Assembly: GCF_000745485.1 (NCBI RefSeq)
Contig: NZ_JQJK01000015.1
Span: 124,001-188,000 of the forward strand
Length of the DNA stretch: 64,000 nucleotides
From: Methanobacterium veterum
GTDB lineage: Archaea > Methanobacteriota > Methanobacteria > Methanobacteriales > Methanobacteriaceae
Reading direction: 5' to 3'
In this document: positions 58,132-64,000 of the stretch, piece after piece
How the letters are laid out: every line of letters begins with the position of its first letter
How positions within the stretch are numbered: position 1 is the stretch's first letter
Notes under the pieces: generated by a model
What the model was told of the DNA's origin: nothing
Seen by the model: only the letters and a program-made list of their open reading frames with translations
The model's database searches: none
Made by a program: the position numbers and the translations under genes

Positions 58132-58824
58132 TTACTGTTTGAATCCGCAATAAACTGCAAGATGGTAATATTTCCAGAGTATATCCACATCTTTAAAACC
58201 AATTTCACGAAGCCAGTCAATATGATCAGTTATTTTTGCGGGATGATCTTCTGTTTCGGCAGCAGGTACCCATTTTTCTTCTATTTCTTCCATGCTGATG
58301 CTTAAGTTCATGAATTCTTTCCATTTGGCAGTATATATTTTCTGCAACTGTTTATTTGATGCTAAAACAGCGTCTGCGTTTAAAAATATTCCTCCGTGGG
58401 TCAGAGCTTCATATATTTTTTTGTAAAATCCTTTCTTGTCTTCATCTGTTGCAAGGTGGTGCAGTGCCAGTGAAGAAACAATTACATCATATTTTTCGGT
58501 GAAATTATACTCATAAAAATCACCTACCGTATATTCTATATCAGTGTAATCATGTAATTTTAATTTAGCCATTTCTATCATATTTTCAGCTAAATCAAGA
58601 CATGTTACTTTGGCATTTTTAAATTGTTTCTTCAATGTTTGGGTTACAGTTCCAGTACCGCAGCCAAGGTCAAGAACTTTTACAGGAGCATCCTGTTCAT
58701 AGGGAATAGAACTGATTAATGTATTTATCATGTCTTTATAATGTGGAATTAATTTAAGGATAACTTCATCAAATTCGGAGGATTCTTCTTCAAAATGAGC
58801 TTTTACTTTATCGCTTTTTTTCAA
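58132..58824 (-). CDS. Class I SAM-dependent methyltransferase
   Basis: A 230-residue methyltransferase with motif I VLDLGCGTGTVTQTL, the acidic residue after strand 2 (VTCLDLAENMIEMAK), motif II YTVGDFYEYNF and the SSLALHHL loop. The arrangement is like UbiE/tRNA-cmo5U-type enzymes, but the substrate cannot be told. AAGGTGAATT precedes the ATG. It stands alone between pycB and larC on the same strand. Confidence 0.82.
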   Translation of the reverse strand: MKKSDKVKAHFEEESSEFDEVILKLIPHYKDMINTLISSIPYEQDAPVKVLDLGCGTGTVTQTLKKQFKNAKVTCLDLAENMIEMAKLKLHDYTDIEYTVGDFYEYNFTEKYDVIVSSLALHHLATDEDKKGFYKKIYEALTHGGIFLNADAVLASNKQLQKIYTAKWKEFMNLSISMEEIEEKWVPAAETEDHPAKITDHIDWLREIGFKDVDILWKYYHLAVYCGFKQ

Positions 58825-58960
58825 AATAATTCACCTTTAAGATTAAATGATACAGTTAATTGTTAAGTATTATACTTTTTTTAGTATAATATTAGAATTT
58901 TAGTGGATTTAAAATGAGCTATTGAATTTAAAAAAGAATTATAAAAAAGGGAATGTGGTT

Positions 58961-60679
58961 TTATTTAATTACCATTAAAGTATCTCCGGCATTTACGGTG
59001 TCCCCTTCTTTAATGAAGATTTCCTCTACAGTTCCAGAGCTTGTAGCATGGATATCATTTTCCATTTTCATAGCTTCTAAGACAGCAACTACATCCCCTT
59101 CATTCACCTTATCTCCTTTATCAACTTTGAGTTTAAGGATCATTCCCTGCATTGTAGAAGTTACTCCTCCTTCAACAGGGCCTGTAGGTCCTTGAGTACC
59201 TTCTGCTTCTATTTCCATGTAACCTACTGGTTTCACTTTTACATTGAAGATTTCACCATCTACATCTACAGCGTATTCTGTAGGAATTCCTTTAGGTGCT
59301 TCACTTGCCTCAGCTTCTACAGGTGGTGCAAGTGGTTCTTCTTCGCAATCACCACGTAAGAATTTTGGAGCAACTGCAGGATAGAGAGCATAGGTTAAAA
59401 TATCTTCTTCTTTTTTGATAATTCCTAACTCTTCTCCTTTTTCTTTGCATTTTTCAAGTTGAGGTTTAAGTAAGTCAGCAGGTCTTACAGTTATTGGTTT
59501 TTTATCCCCAATGATTTTCTTCCGGATATCTTCGTCAACAGGTGCAGGAGGTTTTCCGTATAATCCTTTCAGGTAATCTTTAACCTCTTTAGTGACGGAT
59601 TTATATCTTTCCCCACCTAATACATTCATAACTGCTTGAATTCCAACTATCTGGCTTGTTGGGGTTACAAGAGGAGGATATCCAAGGTCTTTTCTAACTC
59701 GCGGTACCTCTTCAAGCACGTCCTCGTATCTATCAAGTGCATTTTGAACCTTTAACTGTGATACAAAATTTGACAGCATTCCGCCGGGTATCTGATAAAT
59801 TAAAACTTCTGTATCTACTTTTTCAGCAATAGGATCTAAAATACTGCTGTACTTTTTGCGTATTTCTTCAAAATACTTTTTGATATTTGTAAGAAGTTTT
59901 AGGTCAAGTCCTGTATCGTAAGGAGTACCCTGAAGGGCTGCTACCATACTTTCAGTTGGCGGCTGGGATGTACCCCATGAAAGAGGTGAAATAGCAGTAT
60001 CCAAAATATCTACTCCTGCTTGACAGGCAGCATAGTAACTCATAGGTGTCATACCGCTTGTGCAGTGACAGTGTAAGTTTATTTTTAGATTTGTTTCTTC
60101 TTTAAGGGCAGTTATTAATTCATAAGTATCATGTGGTGTTATTAAACCCGCCATATCTTTTATGGCTACTGAATCACATTCTAATGCTTCTAATTCTTTT
60201 GCAAATTCTACATATTTTTCCACGGTATGAAAAGGACTTACTGTATATGAGATTACTCCCTGTACGTGTGCATCCTGTTCTTTTGCAACTTTAATGGAGT
60301 ATTCCATGTTTCTTATATCGTTTAATGCATCGAATATTCTGAAAATATCTACTCCATTTTCATAGGATTTCTCAACAAATTTTCGTACTACATCGTCAGG
60401 GTAATGTTTATACCCTACCAAATTTTGACCACGAAGTAACATTTGAATAGGAGTTTTTTTAAGGTGTTCTTTAAGTTCTATAAGCCTTTCCCATGGGTCT
60501 TCATTTAAATAGCGTATGCATGTATCAAATGTTGCCCCACCCCATGCTTCCATTGAAAAAAATCCTACTTTGTCCATTTCTTCAGCAATTGGCAACATAT
60601 CTCTAGTTCGCATCCTTGTCGCCAAGAGAGATTGATGTGCATCTCTGAATGCTGTTTCTATGATTTCTATCTTTTTCAT
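58961..60679 (-). CDS. pycB: Pyruvate carboxylase subunit B (biotin-containing)
   Basis: Carboxyltransferase and biotin-carrier subunit of the two-subunit archaeal pyruvate carboxylase, making oxaloacetate. The 572-residue protein has the barrel with TAFRDAHQSLLATRMRT, LLRGQNLVGY and the metal-binding NLHCHCTSGM, then a linker rich in Pro, Glu and Ala and the biotinyl domain with the target Lys in VLEAMKMENDI. GAGG lies upstream of ATG 60679; a GTG 12 bases further up is the alternative. The pycA subunit is not in this window. Confidence 0.93.
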   Translation of the reverse strand: MKKIEIIETAFRDAHQSLLATRMRTRDMLPIAEEMDKVGFFSMEAWGGATFDTCIRYLNEDPWERLIELKEHLKKTPIQMLLRGQNLVGYKHYPDDVVRKFVEKSYENGVDIFRIFDALNDIRNMEYSIKVAKEQDAHVQGVISYTVSPFHTVEKYVEFAKELEALECDSVAIKDMAGLITPHDTYELITALKEETNLKINLHCHCTSGMTPMSYYAACQAGVDILDTAISPLSWGTSQPPTESMVAALQGTPYDTGLDLKLLTNIKKYFEEIRKKYSSILDPIAEKVDTEVLIYQIPGGMLSNFVSQLKVQNALDRYEDVLEEVPRVRKDLGYPPLVTPTSQIVGIQAVMNVLGGERYKSVTKEVKDYLKGLYGKPPAPVDEDIRKKIIGDKKPITVRPADLLKPQLEKCKEKGEELGIIKKEEDILTYALYPAVAPKFLRGDCEEEPLAPPVEAEASEAPKGIPTEYAVDVDGEIFNVKVKPVGYMEIEAEGTQGPTGPVEGGVTSTMQGMILKLKVDKGDKVNEGDVVAVLEAMKMENDIHATSSGTVEEIFIKEGDTVNAGDTLMVIK

Positions 60680-60996
60680 AGTGACCCTCACGGTAAGTTT
60701 GAATATATCATTATAATCAGTCTTTATATAGTTAGTCTAAACTGTCATATATACCCTATTTCTTTAAGTTATGATGGGTATGTAAAATTTTTTTAAAAGT
60801 AGATCATTAATTAAGCTAATTAAGGTAGTAGATAATACTGCCTCTAATTATAACATAGTGTATTTCACCTTAACATAGTTCGGTTATCTTATATTTAAAC
60901 TTATTTCCTGAAATTTAAAATATTACACAACAAATTATGAAATCATATAATTATAATCTGTAATTATTCTCTTTATTATTCAAGTTTATAACAAAT
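60680..60996. other. AT-rich intergenic region upstream of pycB
   Basis: About 310 bp. On the minus strand TATATAAAGAC near 60720-60735 could be the pycB TATA region. Nothing else is recognisable. Confidence 0.4.
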
Positions 60997-62571
60997 TCAA
61001 TATTCAACCTGGCAAATTATGAAATCATCATTCTCATATACTACTTTGGCGTAATCTGGAATTATTTCGTTAATATGTGTATGAATATCTTTGTTGAAAT
61101 AGTAAAGAGGCCCAAATAAGGAATAGGCCAGTTTCATATCTATAGTTTTATTTTCAGATGTAAAAGTTAACCTTTTATCATAAACAATATAACCTATCTT
61201 TTCTTTTTCAAAAACAGATTTTGGTGTGCTGTTATTGAAGTTTTCAAACTTAAAATGAATTGGCATTTCAGATTCAGTAGCTAAGAAATATCCTGCATAA
61301 ATATTAGATACAAGAACGGATCTGCTTTTATTCCCGTTTTCATCAAACCATTTTGCCATATCTATCTCTGAATCACCCGGAGGAGAAATCTGAATATATC
61401 CAAATTTGGTTGTGGATCCAAAGATTGCTATTTCAGGATCTTCAACAGTTAAAACACCTAAAAAAGTAGATAACGCAAAAATACTTATTAAAAACAATGA
61501 TCTAAATGGCCTGGATGAAAATATATTGTAATATTTTAACTTGTAATAAACCTGGCTTAATCCAAATCCTCCAAGTATTGAAAGTGGTATAAGTAAATAT
61601 ATCAAAACCCTGTAAGTTACAGTATTAATGCCGAACCAGTAAGCATTGCTTAATAAAAACATAGCTAAAATCCATATAAATATAAAGATATGTTTTCTTT
61701 CAATTTTTTTAAGTGCAAAAATACCTCCAATGACTGCAAATATTAAAACTAATACTCCAATATTTTTGATGTAGGCTAATGCACCCATGGGTTGGTTATA
61801 ATTTAATCTAATTCCGGAGCTAACTAGGGCTAATCCTTGGTGTGTTATGCTGCTAAAAAGATCTGGTTTCAATAAAAGAAGTGCAATTAACCCTGTAATT
61901 AGTAAAATCAATGAAAATGACAGAAATACACCATAATTTTTTAAAACAGAAATATCCCTGTTTAAAATTAAAGTAAGTATTGTAAATAGGGTAACTACTA
62001 ATAATAACACTTCTGGAGCTACTAAGTGTGTCAAAAGGGTTAAAATAAATATAAACCCTGCTATGAGTGCATATTTTAAAACTCCTTCTTCAAGGGACTT
62101 GTAATAAAAGTAAACTGCAAGTGGTAAAAATATTAAAGCAAGATTTTCTGGCAGGGGTAAAATAATTCTGCTAATTAAATAGCTTGATATTATTAAAAAC
62201 CCTGTAGAAATGCCTGCAATTTTACCATAAAATTTGTTTGCAACATAGGACGTAGATAAAACGATAAACATAGCTAAAAATGGCTGCATAAACCTTGCAA
62301 TCTGGAAATAATCTATTTTTAGAAGGGTTCCTAGACCTGCAATTAGAAAATGAAAAATAGGAGGATAGTTTATGTTTTGTCCATATGGTGCATTTAAGAG
62401 TGGATCTGTTAATACAAAACCGTATTGGGTGTATATTTTTGCATACTGCACGTGGTAAATTATATCCCAGCTTAAAGGCCACCCGTATTTCAACGTTGGA
62501 ATTAAAGCTATAAAAAATATTGCTATTGCAGGGATAATAAATGATATACTGTATATTTTCTTTAAGTTCAT
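60997..62571 (-). CDS. Multi-pass membrane protein, GT-C glycosyltransferase-like
   Basis: A 524-residue protein with about a dozen membrane helices and a C-terminal soluble domain of about 130 residues (from EDPEIAIFGSTTKFGY). The first outer loop, WPLSWDIIYHVQYAKIYTQYG with the later YPPIFHFLIAGLG, has the Asp-containing pattern of GT-C enzymes that use lipid-linked sugars. The C-terminal part includes a SNIYAGYFLATESEMPIHF segment. Substrate and product are unknown; S-layer or pseudomurein glycosylation is possible. ATG 62571 (MNLKKIYSIS) is chosen over the longer frame to 62628. Confidence 0.65.
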   Translation of the reverse strand: MNLKKIYSISFIIPAIAIFFIALIPTLKYGWPLSWDIIYHVQYAKIYTQYGFVLTDPLLNAPYGQNINYPPIFHFLIAGLGTLLKIDYFQIARFMQPFLAMFIVLSTSYVANKFYGKIAGISTGFLIISSYLISRIILPLPENLALIFLPLAVYFYYKSLEEGVLKYALIAGFIFILTLLTHLVAPEVLLLVVTLFTILTLILNRDISVLKNYGVFLSFSLILLITGLIALLLLKPDLFSSITHQGLALVSSGIRLNYNQPMGALAYIKNIGVLVLIFAVIGGIFALKKIERKHIFIFIWILAMFLLSNAYWFGINTVTYRVLIYLLIPLSILGGFGLSQVYYKLKYYNIFSSRPFRSLFLISIFALSTFLGVLTVEDPEIAIFGSTTKFGYIQISPPGDSEIDMAKWFDENGNKSRSVLVSNIYAGYFLATESEMPIHFKFENFNNSTPKSVFEKEKIGYIVYDKRLTFTSENKTIDMKLAYSLFGPLYYFNKDIHTHINEIIPDYAKVVYENDDFIICQVEY

Positions 62572-62855
62572 TGTACCACGTTGAATAAATAACTTAATAA
62601 AGGAATTATAGACCTGAAGCAAAAGCACTATGATAATGTTAATTAACTAATTTATGTTTTGCAAAAACTGTATATTATATCTATAGTAAATGTGCTAAAT
62701 AGTCAAGGTTTTAAAAATTATTCAGTTGCAGATAAGTTTAGGACATAAAAGTAACATGAATTTGATGAATTTTATTTTTTAAGATTTTAATTGAATTGCA
62801 ATAAAATACGCTTCGATAGGCCTTTAATTGGTACAAAAATGGATCCTTCGAAACA

Positions 62856-63799
<944 letters not shown>

Positions 63800-63825
63800 T
63801 CAGTGTAATTAATGGAGAGAATAAC

Positions 63826-64000
63826 ATGAAAATGATAAGGGCTATACTGAGACCAGATAAGGTAGAAGAAGTCGTAGATGCATTATCTAATGCAGGACAC
63901 GTGGCTTTAACTAAAATGGATGTTATTGGAAGAGGTAAGCAGAAAGGAATTCGCCTGGACAATATATACTATGACGAACTTCCAAAGGTGATGCTTTTAC
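63826..64000 (+). CDS. nifI1: Nitrogen regulatory PII-like protein NifI1 (cut by window end)
   Basis: The first 58 codons (MKMIRAILRPDKVEEVVDAL...) match PII proteins: an N-terminal beta strand, the helix KVEEVVDALSNAG and VIGRGKQKGIRL at the base of the T-loop. In methanogens nifI1 and nifI2 sit between nifH and nifD and shut off nitrogenase when ammonium appears. GGAGAG at 63813-63818 precedes the ATG. The 3' end is outside the window. Confidence 0.92.
   Translation, partial: MKMIRAILRPDKVEEVVDALSNAGHVALTKMDVIGRGKQKGIRLDNIYYDELPKVMLL

Overview
The window comes from a hydrogenotrophic methanogen of the Methanobacteriales, most likely a mesophilic Methanobacterium. The evidence is the mcr operon running straight into a complete mtrEDCBAFGH operon, the mvhDGAB hydrogenase/polyferredoxin operon, an archaeal type-2 seryl-tRNA synthetase, CobY- and CobZ-type archaeal cobamide enzymes, MfnA, and a methanogen-type nifH-nifI start. 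Intergenic DNA is very AT-rich. The genus is inferred from gene content and order; no rRNA is present.

Layout. 1-6.7 kb: end of mcrG, mcrA (methyl-CoM reductase alpha) and the eight-gene sodium-pumping methyltransferase operon mtrE-H. 7-8.5 kb: methanogenesis marker protein 14. 8.9-14.6 kb: small genes, HtpX protease, CobY, a PRC-barrel protein, an HxlR regulator facing a small Cys/His-rich protein, Fae, and the sufCB pair. 15.4-19.4 kb: mvhDGAB. 19.7-34.1 kb: housekeeping genes on both strands (CooT-like, pyrC, a phospholipase D-like protein, a COG1323 nucleotidyltransferase, FKBP isomerase, serS, pcc1, CooC-like ATPase, ribosomal protein L10e, ppsA, mfnA, fumarase beta). 34.6-50.0 kb: a 15 kb accessory island with a 3020-residue secreted beta-helix protein, four TPR genes, a 5'-truncated paralogue of the big protein's C-terminal region carrying a different tail, a multi-pass membrane protein and a second, 3'-truncated fragment of the same region. 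50-53.6 kb: a leftward operon cbiZ-cobZ fusion, cobS, trm56, upp. 54-62.6 kb: a secreted protein with a possible frameshift site, a response regulator and its decayed copy, queC, larC, a methyltransferase, pycB and a GT-C-like membrane protein. 63-64 kb: nifH and the start of nifI1 behind an NrpR-type operator.

How the genes work together. Mtr passes the methyl group from tetrahydromethanopterin to CoM, Mcr releases methane, and Mvh with its polyferredoxin feeds electrons from hydrogen to heterodisulfide reductase. CobY, CobS and CbiZ-CobZ make or salvage the cobamide held by MtrA. PycB, PpsA and the fumarase subunit belong to carbon assimilation, and MfnA starts methanofuran synthesis.

Two features stand out beyond ordinary annotation. 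First, the 34.6-50.0 kb island looks like a polymorphic toxin-type locus: a large secreted protein, a conserved pre-tail domain, alternative C-terminal tails, truncated orphan cassettes, recently duplicated TPR genes and a membrane protein directly behind one cassette. Second, a family of dense short-hairpin arrays (7-10 bp arms, mostly 3-nt loops) recurs at four intergenic places, two of them in the predicted leaders of marker protein 14 and sufC. A third item is an in-phase A AAA AAC heptamer joining a well-initiated short frame to the secreted protein at 54.2 kb.
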